From Prevotella melaninogenica (lineage in GTDB: Bacteria > Bacteroidota > Bacteroidia > Bacteroidales > Bacteroidaceae): a stretch of DNA of 64,000 bases. Position numbers and translations under genes: made by a program. Below, one piece after another: positions 17,638-25,495 of this stretch (positions are counted from its first letter, which is position 1; every line of letters begins with the position of its first letter). The notes under the pieces are model-generated. The model was given only the letters and a program-made list of their open reading frames with translations. It ran no database searches and was not told the DNA's origin. The DNA is taken from positions 438,501 to 502,500 of the forward strand of contig NZ_CP072360.1 in the NCBI RefSeq assembly GCF_018128065.1, read 5' to 3'.

Positions 17638-18948
17638 ATGGAACAACTCATCCACTACGTATGGAAGCATAAAATGTTTCCATTGACGGGACTCAAAACT
17701 ACTGACGGACAGGAAGTAGAAGTCATTGACCCTGGGCTACATAATCACAACGCTGGTCCCGACTTCTTCAATGCAAAAGTAAAGATTGGAGGAACGCTGT
17801 GGGTGGGTAATGTGGAGATACACGACCGTGCGTCGGACTGGTTTCTGCACCGACACGACCACGACCCGAACTATAACAATGTTATCCTGCACGTGGCAGA
17901 GTCTATTGACGTTGATGTCAAGACAAGGCAGGGCGATTATCCGCCACAAATGCGGTTGCAAGTTCCTACGGCTGTGCGTGCGCATTACGAAGAACTGCTC
18001 ACAACGGATGAATATCCGGCTTGTTATCGCATCATTCCAAACCTATCAAACCTGATGGTTCACTCGTGGATGAGTGCCTTGCAGACAGAACGGTTAGAAC
18101 AGAAAACAGAGGCGATAACGCAACGTGTGAAAGATTGTGACGGGTCTTGGGAAGCGGCTTACTTCGTAACGCTTGCTCGTAACTATGGTTTCGGCATCAA
18201 TGGCGATGCCTTTGAGACATGGGCAAAGCTGATTTCTCTGCAAAGTATAGCTCATCATCGGGACAATCTTATGCAGATTGAAGCCTTTTTCTTAGGGCAG
18301 GCAGGATTGTTGGAAACGACTGCTATCCCCGAGCGATACCAGCAGCAGGCACTGAACGACAGCTATTTCACAACGCTGAAAAGCGAATATCAGTACCTCG
18401 CACATAAGTTTGGATTACAACAAATGGATGCCACTCAATGGAGGTTTCTTCGACTTCGACCGCAGAACTTTCCGCATATTCGCATCGCACAACTCGCTCG
18501 GCTCTACTATGAACAGCGAGCTGGATTGTCACAGTTGTTGGAATGTGAGACGGTGAAGCAGGTGCGTGAACTGTTGGCAACACAGGTAACACGCTACTGG
18601 GAGACGCATTATGTCTTTGGAGAAGAGAGTGCAAAGAGTGGAAAGAAACTGTCTGCTGCATCCCTAAATCTGCAGATTATTAACACTGTTGCGCCCATTC
18701 TTTTCGCCTATGGGAAGCATAAGAACGCTGAGAAGTTATGTGAACGTGCTTTCGATTTCCTTGATGCACTGAAAGCTGAGAATAATCACATCGTAAGGAT
18801 GTGGAAAGAAGTGGGGCTAATGGTTGATACAGCGGGTGATTCGCAGGCACTCATACAGCTTAAAAAAGCGTATTGTGACCGAAAAGACTGTCTCCGTTGC
18901 AGGATAGGATATGAATATCTAAAGGGGAGTTCATTATTAAAGGGTTAG
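17638..18948 (+). CDS. DUF2851 family protein
   Basis: 436 residues, cytoplasmic. The N-terminus is typical: EQLIHYVWKHKMFP, then DPGLHNHNAGPDFFNAKVKI and VGNVEIHDRASDW, and a Cys-rich C-terminal tail (CDRKDCLRCRIGYEYLK) that may bind metal. The conserved His/Asp/Glu pattern in the first 100 residues suggests a nuclease-like or metal site, but no function is established for the family. It begins a plus-strand series with a thioesterase and dprA. Confidence 0.85.
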   Translation: MEQLIHYVWKHKMFPLTGLKTTDGQEVEVIDPGLHNHNAGPDFFNAKVKIGGTLWVGNVEIHDRASDWFLHRHDHDPNYNNVILHVAESIDVDVKTRQGDYPPQMRLQVPTAVRAHYEELLTTDEYPACYRIIPNLSNLMVHSWMSALQTERLEQKTEAITQRVKDCDGSWEAAYFVTLARNYGFGINGDAFETWAKLISLQSIAHHRDNLMQIEAFFLGQAGLLETTAIPERYQQQALNDSYFTTLKSEYQYLAHKFGLQQMDATQWRFLRLRPQNFPHIRIAQLARLYYEQRAGLSQLLECETVKQVRELLATQVTRYWETHYVFGEESAKSGKKLSAASLNLQIINTVAPILFAYGKHKNAEKLCERAFDFLDALKAENNHIVRMWKEVGLMVDTAGDSQALIQLKKAYCDRKDCLRCRIGYEYLKGSSLLKG

Positions 18949-18952
18949 GGAA

Positions 18953-19018
18953 ATTGGGCTAATAAGCCTAATGGGGCATATAAGGCTAATAGGCCTAATA
19001 TGCCCAATAAAAGCCTAA
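18953..19018 (+). repeat. GGCTAATAAG word repeats, possible terminator
   Basis: ATTGGGC and GCCCAAT enclose iterated GGCTAATA and CCTAATA words, followed by an A-rich run. It uses the same word as the terminator at 1630-1678, so an imperfect terminator is likely. Confidence 0.45.
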
Positions 19019-19029
19019 AAAAATAGATT

Positions 19030-19437
19030 ATGGAAAAGAAGAAATATATTTTTGAGACAAGAATGGAGGTTCGCGACTACGAGTGCGATATCCAAGGTAT
19101 TGTAAACAATGCAAACTATCTGCATTACACTGAACACACACGCCATAGATTTCTAAAGTCGTTGGGTGTGAGCTTTGCGGATTTACACAACAAAGGAGTT
19201 GATGCTGTTGTTGCACGTATGCAACTCACATATAAAGTGCCGCTGACCTGTGATGATGAGATTATCTCACGCATGGGATTGAAGAAGCAGGGACTACGCT
19301 GGGTATTCAACCACGATCTCTTCCGTGCCAGTGACGAACAGCTCTGTTTCCACGCAGATGTTGACCTTGTCACGCTCATCAATGGTAGGTTAGGCAATAG
19401 CAAGGAATATGACGATGCCTTTGCTGCTGTATTATAA
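19030..19437 (+). CDS. Acyl-CoA thioesterase, 4HBT (YbgC/FadM-like) hotdog family
   Basis: 135 residues forming a single hotdog domain. The motif RDYECDIQGIVNNANYLHY near residue 15 contains the catalytic Asp equivalent and the NNANYLHY helix of 4-hydroxybenzoyl-CoA thioesterase-like proteins. It should hydrolyse acyl-CoA; the natural acyl chain is unknown. It lies 80 bp after DUF2851 and 73 bp before dprA. Confidence 0.88.
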   Translation: MEKKKYIFETRMEVRDYECDIQGIVNNANYLHYTEHTRHRFLKSLGVSFADLHNKGVDAVVARMQLTYKVPLTCDDEIISRMGLKKQGLRWVFNHDLFRASDEQLCFHADVDLVTLINGRLGNSKEYDDAFAAVL

Positions 19438-19445
19438 AAGTCCAC

Positions 19446-19491
19446 ACACTCCCTAATACTCCTCCTCTTTTGGAGGAGCTTGGGAGCGGCT
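19446..19491 (+). repeat. Family E GC-rich palindrome, copy before dprA
   Basis: CCTCCTCTTTTGGAGGAGCTTGGGAG is a diverged family E unit in the thioesterase-dprA gap. Confidence 0.55.
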
Positions 19492-19510
19492 ACTTATCAC
19501 AATCTACACT

Positions 19511-20629
19511 ATGGAATCCTTAAACGCAATCTTACTTACCCGACTTACTCGTTTTAACCTCAGCGAATTGGCTGAACTTTACAAACGAGCAGGCTCTGCC
19601 ACAGCCGTCATAGAACACAAACGAGATATCAGAGAGATTCTTCCAGAATCCTCAACGCATCTGGTACAAGCACTAAGAGATGTTGATAACCTCAGAGAGT
19701 GGGCTGAAAAAGAGTTAGAATACGACCAACTGCATCATATTGAGCCTATCTCTATGAATGATGAACGCTATCCGCAGCGGCTCAAAGAGTGTATAGATGC
19801 ACCTATTCTTCTTTATTATCTCGGGAATGCTGACCTCAACAGTCGACACGTTATCAATATTATCGGTACACGACACTGCACCACCTACGGACAAGATATT
19901 ATCCGCTCGTTTGTCAGAGAACTGAAAGCACTTTGCCCCGATGTGCTCATCTTCAGCGGATTGGCTTATGGAGTAGACATCCATGCACACCGAGCTGCAT
20001 TAGAAAATGACTTTGAAACCGTAGGTGTATTGGCACACGGACTTGACGATATCTATCCACGTGGACACAGAGATACGGCACTAAGGATGATTGAACAAGG
20101 TGGATTGCTGACGGAGTATGCCACGCATACTCAGCCCATTGCACGCAACTTCGTACAGCGCAACCGCATTGTAGCGGGTTGTGCAGATGCAACAATCCTT
20201 GTAGAGTCAGCCGCTAAGGGTGGAGGACTTATCACTTGCAGCATCGCTCGCAGCTATGCACGAGAGGTATTTGCCTTTCCTGGTTCTGTACATTCTGATT
20301 ATAGCGAGGGGTGTAATAATCTTATTCGTGACAATGGGGCTGCCCTCATCACGTCAGCAACTGATTTTGTGAAAGCAATGAGATGGGATGATGATGTCAA
20401 ATTGGAGCAGGCGCAAGAACGAGGAATTGAACGAACGCTTTTCCCTGATTTGTCTTCTGAAGAAGAAGCGATTGTCCGTGTGCTCACCAAGAATAATGAT
20501 TTACAGATAAATCTCTTATCCATTCAAGCAAACATCCCCATTTCACGACTCACAGGACTCCTATTCGCATTAGAAATGAAAGGAGTCATCAGGGCTATGG
20601 CAGGAGGCTGTTATCACCTTTTAGCATAG
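19511..20629 (+). CDS. dprA: DNA-processing protein DprA
   Basis: 372 residues. A Rossmann-type core begins NIIGTRHCTTYGQDI, with FSGLAYGVDIHAHRAAL, GVLAHGLDDIYPRGHR, NFVQRNRIVAGCADATILVE and AFPGSVHS in family order. The C-terminal segment (LLSIQANIPISRLTGLLFALEMKG) is the winged-helix DprA domain. DprA protects incoming single-stranded DNA and loads RecA during natural transformation. No other competence gene is in the window. Confidence 0.95.
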   Translation: MESLNAILLTRLTRFNLSELAELYKRAGSATAVIEHKRDIREILPESSTHLVQALRDVDNLREWAEKELEYDQLHHIEPISMNDERYPQRLKECIDAPILLYYLGNADLNSRHVINIIGTRHCTTYGQDIIRSFVRELKALCPDVLIFSGLAYGVDIHAHRAALENDFETVGVLAHGLDDIYPRGHRDTALRMIEQGGLLTEYATHTQPIARNFVQRNRIVAGCADATILVESAAKGGGLITCSIARSYAREVFAFPGSVHSDYSEGCNNLIRDNGAALITSATDFVKAMRWDDDVKLEQAQERGIERTLFPDLSSEEEAIVRVLTKNNDLQINLLSIQANIPISRLTGLLFALEMKGVIRAMAGGCYHLLA

Positions 20630-20801
20630 TGTCTTAAAAGATTAGGAACACCGAGAGAAATCATAAAAGAATTGTATAGTAAAATTATAAAAATAATCTT
20701 TTGTAGAAAAAACAGCATTCTTTGCCACAAACATTTTTCTTTTTACGTCTCTATAGATGTAAACAATTACGGATTTATCAACCTAATTAAACATCAAGAC
20801 A

Positions 20802-21314
20802 ATGAAAACAACAATTTTTACTATCGCATTCGCTGTAGCTGTACTATGCTCAAGCTGCACCGTAAAAGCCAACCCAAAGAGTCTCATCATGCAGCCTACG
20901 AATGATGAGGTAGAATCTATTTTCAAAGAGTTTAAGAGTGGAGATAACGTCACTTACGTCAACTTGCCAAAGACACTCATAAAGCTTGGACTGAAGGCTG
21001 CCAACGACGAGACTGCTAATGCACTCGCTAAGCAAATCGACGAATTGCAAATTTTAACCTTCGAGGAGGCTGACCAAAAGACAAAAGACGGCTTATACAA
21101 CCGCATTAGTAAGCTGGAATCAAAGGGATATGAGCCTATGATAAAGACAAATGAGGACGGCGAAAAGGTCAGAATATTCATTAAGGGCAACGAGAAGGAA
21201 GTGCAGAGCCTTGTTATCTTCGCCATGGACAAAGAAGACTGTTCACTCATCAATATCGTAGGACATATCAATCCTTCTAACATTGATGACATCGTAAAGT
21301 CACAGACAACGTAA
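20802..21314 (+). CDS. DUF4252 lipoprotein, first of three
   Basis: 170 residues with a lipoprotein signal ending LCSSC. The DUF4252 pattern is visible: a helix (VESIFKEFKSGDNVTYVNLPKTLIKLG), then LQILTFEEA, a stretch near YEPMIKTNEDGEKVRIFIKG, and LVIFAMDKEDCSLINIVGHINPSNI. It is the only one of the three homologues here with a lipobox Cys. DUF4252 genes commonly sit next to ECF sigma genes in Bacteroidota, but their role is unknown. The next gene starts 13 bp downstream. Confidence 0.85.
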   Translation: MKTTIFTIAFAVAVLCSSCTVKANPKSLIMQPTNDEVESIFKEFKSGDNVTYVNLPKTLIKLGLKAANDETANALAKQIDELQILTFEEADQKTKDGLYNRISKLESKGYEPMIKTNEDGEKVRIFIKGNEKEVQSLVIFAMDKEDCSLINIVGHINPSNIDDIVKSQTT

Positions 21315-21327
21315 ACAAGGACAATAC

Positions 21328-21816
21328 ATGAAAAGGATTCTTATTTTATTTGTCTTTGCTATTAGCGTATTAGGGGCTTCGGCGCAAAACGTAGAAGCGC
21401 TATTCAGACAATACAAAAGTGAGAAGAATGTGGAATATGTACACATTCCACGTTTTATAATGTCAATGGCTAAGATGCTTACAAAAGCAGAGCAGGAAGA
21501 TATTAAGGCGTTAAAAGCAATCTCTTCTATTCGGGTTCTTAATTTGGAAGAATGTTCTCCAATCGTTAGACAGAACTTTCAAAAGACACTTCAGACTTTT
21601 CAACCGACAGGATTTACACCAATTATCTTCAACAAGGAGTCTGATGAGACCAATTATATCTACGTAAAAGAAAGGAAGGGATATATCCGTGAACTGCTAA
21701 TTCTTTCTGCTAACAAGCAAGATGGAACTATTGTCCATATTAAAGGCAGGATAAAACCCGACGAGGTGAACACTGTTGTAAAACAGAATGCAAAGAAGAA
21801 ACTGAAAGAACTATAA
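21328..21816 (+). CDS. DUF4252 secreted protein, second of three
   Basis: 162 residues with an ordinary signal peptide (MKRILILFVFAISVLGASAQ) and the same fold pattern as its neighbours: LFRQYKSEKNVEYVHIPRFIMSM, then IRVLNLEEC, and ILSANKQDGTIVHIKGRIKPDEV. It was probably produced by duplication of the gene just upstream. 61 bp separate it from the sigma factor gene. Confidence 0.85.
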   Translation: MKRILILFVFAISVLGASAQNVEALFRQYKSEKNVEYVHIPRFIMSMAKMLTKAEQEDIKALKAISSIRVLNLEECSPIVRQNFQKTLQTFQPTGFTPIIFNKESDETNYIYVKERKGYIRELLILSANKQDGTIVHIKGRIKPDEVNTVVKQNAKKKLKEL

Positions 21817-21877
21817 GGTGTATTGCGATTTATCACGTACACTATAGTTTATTATTTTCCACAGCACACATCTACTT

Positions 21878-22387
21878 ATGCAAGCAAGCGAATTCAAACA
21901 ACTATTCCTACCCTGCCATCGGAAACTCTTTTCGGTGGCATATAGGCTGATGGGGAACGCTCAAGCTGCTGAGGATATGGTGCAAGAGACCTTCTTAAAA
22001 CTTTGGATGCAACGTGATAAGATTGAAAGGATTGACAATCCTGAGGCTTATAGCATCACGGTGCTGCGCCGACTATTCTATGACAGAATGAGGACAGGGC
22101 ATCTACAAGAAGTCGACAAAGATGTGGGAAGTTTACAGGTCACTTCTTCGCAGAATATCAGTAGACAATTAGAGACTGCCGACGAATACCAACGAGTAAG
22201 ACTGTTGATTTCCCATTTGCCCGAGCCGCAAGGAAGAATCATGTTAATGCGTGATGTTGAAGACCGCAGTTTTGAGGAAATCAGCATCGAAACAGGGTTT
22301 TCGGAGGTGAATGTAAGAAGTATTCTCAGCCGTGCCAGAAAGAAGATTAGAGAACAAATAAAAGCAATGAGATATGATAAAGACTGA
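21878..22387 (+). CDS. ECF RNA polymerase sigma factor
   Basis: 169 residues. Region 2 reads SVAYRLMGNAQAAEDMVQET then LKLW, and region 4 carries LPEPQGRIMLMRDVEDRSFEEI and VNVRSILSRARKKI (helix-turn-helix). There is no N-terminal extension. It overlaps the next gene by 14 bp, the usual layout for a sigma and its membrane anti-sigma. It probably controls its own operon, including the DUF4252 genes. Confidence 0.93.
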   Translation: MQASEFKQLFLPCHRKLFSVAYRLMGNAQAAEDMVQETFLKLWMQRDKIERIDNPEAYSITVLRRLFYDRMRTGHLQEVDKDVGSLQVTSSQNISRQLETADEYQRVRLLISHLPEPQGRIMLMRDVEDRSFEEISIETGFSEVNVRSILSRARKKIREQIKAMRYDKD

Positions 22388-22856
22388 AGATATAAAGTGC
22401 TTGCTTGCCCGATACTACGATGGACTGACCACCGAAGAGGAGGAGAACACGTTGCGTACTTACTTCAATAGCAAAGACATTGATGCTAATTTGAAGGAGG
22501 AAAGTATCTTCTTCACAGCTCTCCAGTCTTCTGATTGTCCTACACCAGCAGGAATGGAAGAACGACTTAATCGTCAGATTAGCCAGTGGAACACCTTAGA
22601 AGTCACTACTCGCCGCACGATAAGGCATATCAACCTTCGCTGGGTAGTAGGGATAGCAGCCAGTCTGTTGCTCCTCTTCGCTGCGGGAGCTATTGTTTAC
22701 CAAAACGAGAAAAAATCCCCACAGGCAGAACAGGACACATATGCTAACACAACTGATGCCTATGCTGAAACCTCACGAGCACTGTTGAAATTCTCAAAGT
22801 CAATAAACAAGGGGATTGATGCTGCTGAAAACATCACTAATAAAACAAAGGATTAG
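22374..22856 (+). CDS. Putative anti-sigma factor, single-pass membrane protein
   Basis: 160 residues. The cytoplasmic N-terminal part (CLLARYYDGLTTEEEENTLR) resembles the short sigma-binding segment of Bacteroidota anti-sigma proteins. One membrane segment (WVVGIAASLLLLFAAGAIVY) lies at about residues 90-110, and a short extracytoplasmic tail follows. The role is inferred from the 14-bp overlap with the ECF sigma gene and this topology; there is no zinc-binding anti-sigma motif. Confidence 0.75.
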   Translation: MIKTEDIKCLLARYYDGLTTEEEENTLRTYFNSKDIDANLKEESIFFTALQSSDCPTPAGMEERLNRQISQWNTLEVTTRRTIRHINLRWVVGIAASLLLLFAAGAIVYQNEKKSPQAEQDTYANTTDAYAETSRALLKFSKSINKGIDAAENITNKTKD

Positions 22857-22859
22857 ATC

Positions 22860-23318
22860 ATGAAGAGAATTATTTTAACGCTTTGTATGACTATGATAGC
22901 CTGTATAACGGCATTCGCTCAGAAAGCATTGTTCGATAAATACAGCGAAACAGATGGTGTCTCTACCGTCTACATATCGCGTAATATGATGCGTATGATG
23001 GGCAATGTGAGGGCGGGCAACAAGGATATCAGTAAGATTGCCAGCCGTCTGGATTATCTAAAGATACTCTCCTGTGAACGTCCTTCTCTGATTCCTTCTA
23101 TCAAGAAGTCTGCCCAAAGTATCTTCAACCAACAAAAGTATTCAATTGTAATGCAGGTCAATGAAGGGGGCGAACATACTACTATCTACGAGCGGCATTA
23201 CCCCAATGGAAAGAATGAGTTTACCCTACTTGCCATAGAACGCAACGAGATAACAATTATCAACCTGCTTGGTAATATCTCGTTACAGGATATTCAAGGA
23301 ATAGCTGGTGGGAAATAA
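22860..23318 (+). CDS. DUF4252 secreted protein, third of three
   Basis: 152 residues with a signal peptide (MKRIILTLCMTMIACITAFAQ). Pattern as in the two upstream homologues: LFDKYSETDGVSTVYISRNMMRMMG, LDYLKILSCE and LLAIERNEITIINLLGNISLQDI. It starts 3 bp after the anti-sigma gene, so it is translationally linked. Its stop codon lies inside the terminator hairpin. Confidence 0.85.
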   Translation: MKRIILTLCMTMIACITAFAQKALFDKYSETDGVSTVYISRNMMRMMGNVRAGNKDISKIASRLDYLKILSCERPSLIPSIKKSAQSIFNQQKYSIVMQVNEGGEHTTIYERHYPNGKNEFTLLAIERNEITIINLLGNISLQDIQGIAGGK

Positions 23319-23333
23319 TCCCCCAGCTTTTTT
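23303..23333 (+). terminator. Terminator of the sigma/DUF4252 operon
   Basis: AGCTGGTGGG pairs with CCCCCAGCT around a 7-nt loop, followed by TTTTTTT. The stem overlaps the last codons of the third DUF4252 gene. Confidence 0.8.
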
Positions 23334-23384
23334 GGTTATATAATAGAAATGAAGTACTTTTGCATAAAATAAGGAGGTATAATT

Positions 23385-23633
23385 ATGAATAGGACCATAA
23401 ATATTCCAAGTGCAGACAACGCCTTCTTGGAGATGTTAGCACAAAAGATGGGATGGACTATAAGTCAAATCAACTCTCATACAGAGAAGTATAAAAAGCC
23501 AGACTTGAACACACCAGAGAAAAGGAAAAAAGCAATAGAGTTGCTTCAATCCATCGCTGGTAAACTGCCAAACAGTCATTTAGAAAGCTGGAAACAAGCA
23601 AAAGAAGAGTATCTAAGAACAAAACACTTATGA
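23385..23633 (+). CDS. Putative antitoxin
   Basis: 82 residues. It begins MNRTINIPSADNAFLEMLAQ, a short strand followed by a helix as in small Bacteroidota antitoxins, and has a Lys-rich C-terminal half (LNTPEKRKKAIELLQ) that could wrap a toxin. The stop overlaps the start of the PIN gene (ATGA), the classic antitoxin-then-toxin layout. The family is not recognised with certainty. A purine-rich AAGGAGG lies 7-13 bp before the ATG, unusual in this genome. Confidence 0.7.
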   Translation: MNRTINIPSADNAFLEMLAQKMGWTISQINSHTEKYKKPDLNTPEKRKKAIELLQSIAGKLPNSHLESWKQAKEEYLRTKHL

Positions 23634-24043
23634 GAATCTTCTTAGATACCAATATCCTCATAGATCTTCTTGAGGCAAGAGGTGAGTTCACACAGAATGC
23701 ACTGAAAGTAGCAAGTATGGTTATTAACAATGGAGACGAACTTTTGCTGAGTGACCTATCAGTTGTAAATGCTTGTTATATCGAAAGAAAATCCTTAGGA
23801 AATAGGGGCTTTATAGCAATATTCTCTGCTATTAGAGATTGCTTTGAAATTATCGGTATGGGAGCACCTGCGATAGATTCTGCAATCACTGCTAATTGGA
23901 ATGATTTTGAAGATGCAATGCAATACTTTGCTGCTCTTAATGCAAATGCTGATATCATTGTCACAAGAAACAAGAAAGATTTTGCTACCAGTGAGATAAG
24001 TGTTGTAACTCCTTTGGAATATATAGAAGGTAAAATCAAATGA
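23630..24043 (+). CDS. PIN-domain toxin, VapC-like
   Basis: 137 residues. It begins MRIFLDTNILIDLL with the first acidic metal ligand of PIN nucleases (Asp6). The second acidic set is FEDAMQY, and ADIIVTRNKKDF supplies the terminal TRNxxDF block. PIN toxins cleave RNA, often tRNA, and are neutralised by the preceding antitoxin. It overlaps both neighbours by 4 bp, so it is translationally coupled to coaD as well as to the antitoxin. Confidence 0.88.
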   Translation: MRIFLDTNILIDLLEARGEFTQNALKVASMVINNGDELLLSDLSVVNACYIERKSLGNRGFIAIFSAIRDCFEIIGMGAPAIDSAITANWNDFEDAMQYFAALNANADIIVTRNKKDFATSEISVVTPLEYIEGKIK

Positions 24044-24486
24044 AAATAGGTATATTCGTAGGAAGCTTTGATCCGTTCACAATAGGTCACGATTCTATTA
24101 TACGCCGTGCACTGCCCCTCTTTGACAAGGTGGTGATCGGTGTTGGTGTCAACGAGCGGAAGAAGTGTATGCTCAGTGCGGGAGAACGAACCGAGCGCAT
24201 AGCACGACTCTATGCTGATGAGCCAAAGATAGAGGTCAAGGCATACAGCGACCTCACCATAGACTTTGCACGAAGAGAGGGAGCCGAATATATCATTAAG
24301 GGAGTACGCAGCGTGAAAGACTTTGAATACGAGCGCGAACAAGCCGATATCAACCGACGCTTAAGTTCTATTGAAACCATCTTCTTTTATGCTGAGCCAC
24401 AATTGGAGTGTATCTGTTCAAGCATTGTGAGGGAGCTGAAACATTTTGGAAGAGATATCACAGAGTTCCTACCTAAGGGATATTAA
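24040..24486 (+). CDS. coaD: Phosphopantetheine adenylyltransferase
   Basis: 148 residues. The nucleotidyltransferase motif is GSFDPFTIGHDSIIRRA; IIKGVRSVKDFEYEREQADINR and SSIVRELKHFGRDI complete the family pattern. It catalyses the penultimate step of CoA synthesis. Essential in most bacteria, it here starts inside the last codon of the PIN toxin gene (ATGA). In relatives coaD is often found between parE and an S41 protease gene, which in this window are adjacent to each other 20 kb away; that comparison is from memory. Confidence 0.95.
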   Translation: MKIGIFVGSFDPFTIGHDSIIRRALPLFDKVVIGVGVNERKKCMLSAGERTERIARLYADEPKIEVKAYSDLTIDFARREGAEYIIKGVRSVKDFEYEREQADINRRLSSIETIFFYAEPQLECICSSIVRELKHFGRDITEFLPKGY

Positions 24487-24532
24487 CTATTAGACGAAAG
24501 CTCACAGACTCATTGATAAAATAAAAGACACG

Positions 24533-24964
24533 ATGATAACATATAGTGCTGAAGGCGTTAAGATGCCAAAATTTAAGAAACGAGAGATTTCTCGTTGGAT
24601 TAAAGCAGTTGCTGCAACCTATGGAAGAAAGGTTGGAGAGATTGGTTATATGTTCGTAGATGATGAGAAGATTCTCGAAGTAAACAACGAGTATTTAGGA
24701 CATGATTACTACACGGACATCATTACTTTCGATTATGATGAGGGCGATGTGCTTAATGGCGACCTTGTTATCTCACTTGATACAGTCCGTACAAATGCTG
24801 AACTATTCAAGAAATCATACGATGATGAGCTAAACCGAGTAATCATTCATGGCATCCTTCACCTCTGTGGTATCAACGACAAAGGACCTGGAGAACGTGA
24901 GATTATGGAAGAGAATGAGAATAAAGCGCTCGCCTTGCTCAAGGAGATGTGCGGTCGTCCATAA
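24533..24964 (+). CDS. ybeY: Endoribonuclease YbeY (rRNA maturation factor)
   Basis: 143 residues. The metal-binding motif is IIHGILHLCGIND: two of the three usual His ligands are visible, while the third is replaced in the KGPGERE context, as is usual in Bacteroidota. YbeY acts in 16S rRNA 3' end maturation and ribosome quality control. It lies 46 bp after coaD on the same strand, followed by a gap with three hairpins. Confidence 0.92.
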   Translation: MITYSAEGVKMPKFKKREISRWIKAVAATYGRKVGEIGYMFVDDEKILEVNNEYLGHDYYTDIITFDYDEGDVLNGDLVISLDTVRTNAELFKKSYDDELNRVIIHGILHLCGINDKGPGEREIMEENENKALALLKEMCGRP

Positions 24965-25038
24965 TCAATGCTCTACAAGTTTCGATATGAAGTAAGCCAA
25001 AATCGTTGCATCATAGAAAAGTGTTGATGATTAGTAGC

Positions 25039-25071
25039 ATTCCATTCAAACATTATTTTTTTGAATGGAAT
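25039..25071. other. Hairpin 1 of 3 downstream of ybeY
   Basis: ATTCCATTCAAA pairs perfectly with TTTGAATGGAAT around a 9-nt loop. No T-run follows, so its role as terminator is uncertain. Confidence 0.6.
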
Positions 25072-25131
25072 TATAATTTCAAAACACCTTACTGGACGAC
25101 TTGGATTCAAGAGTACCTGAACAAACATAAT

Positions 25132-25169
25132 GTGCGGAACTTTGATACGAGAGTATCATTGTTCCGCAC
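25132..25169. other. Hairpin 2 of 3 downstream of ybeY
   Basis: GTGCGGAAC-TT-TGATAC pairs with GTATCA-TT-GTTCCGCAC, a 17-pair stem with a 2-bp internal mismatch and a 4-nt GAGA loop. Confidence 0.65.
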
Positions 25170-25183
25170 AACTGTTTTCTTTA

Positions 25184-25219
25184 TTTCTCACGAAAGTAAT
25201 TATCTGCTTTCGTGAGAAA
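25184..25219. terminator. Hairpin 3 of 3, bidirectional terminator
   Basis: TTTCTCACGAAAG (25184-25196) pairs perfectly with CTTTCGTGAGAAA (25207-25219). A/T runs on both sides allow termination for ybeY from the left and for the short-peptide gene from the right. Confidence 0.65.
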
Positions 25220-25289
25220 AACTTGATAAAGATGTCCTTTTGCAGTAGAGAAGAATATGGTAATACTTTTCAGAACTACTATTGGTTCA

Positions 25290-25481
25290 TCATTCTTCCC
25301 AAACACCTTTTACCTTTTTCCAAGGTGGATTGAAAGATATGTCATCTTCATACTCGTCATACATAAAAGGATTCTCTTTGCTATCTGCATGGTCGTTGCT
25401 ACTGCCACTACCTGCCGTAATGAGAAGTTCGGGCGTTACCAAGACTTCCCATATCTTGGGTGGAATATATGTTCTTTTCAT
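25290..25481 (-). CDS. Short peptide gene paired with T9SS cargo
   Basis: 63 residues. It begins MKRTYIPPKIWEVLVTPELL, followed by ITAGSGSSN, then an acidic stretch (DEYEDDISF) and a Trp-containing tail (PPWKK, GVWEE). No signal peptide is seen. The start M-K-R-x-Y-I-x-P-x-I is shared with the 68-residue protein at 55917-56123, which is also just downstream of a T9SS cargo gene. The ITAGSG segment looks like a possible processing site. It starts 14 bp after the cargo gene and should be cotranscribed. Function unknown. Confidence 0.7.
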   Translation of the reverse strand: MKRTYIPPKIWEVLVTPELLITAGSGSSNDHADSKENPFMYDEYEDDISFNPPWKKVKGVWEE

Positions 25482-25495
25482 GATTTTTCTTTCTT

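Noticed and set aside
25006..25333. Short plus-strand ORFs between ybeY and the peptide gene
   Set aside because: They run through three hairpins and into antisense of the peptide gene; no start signal was found.
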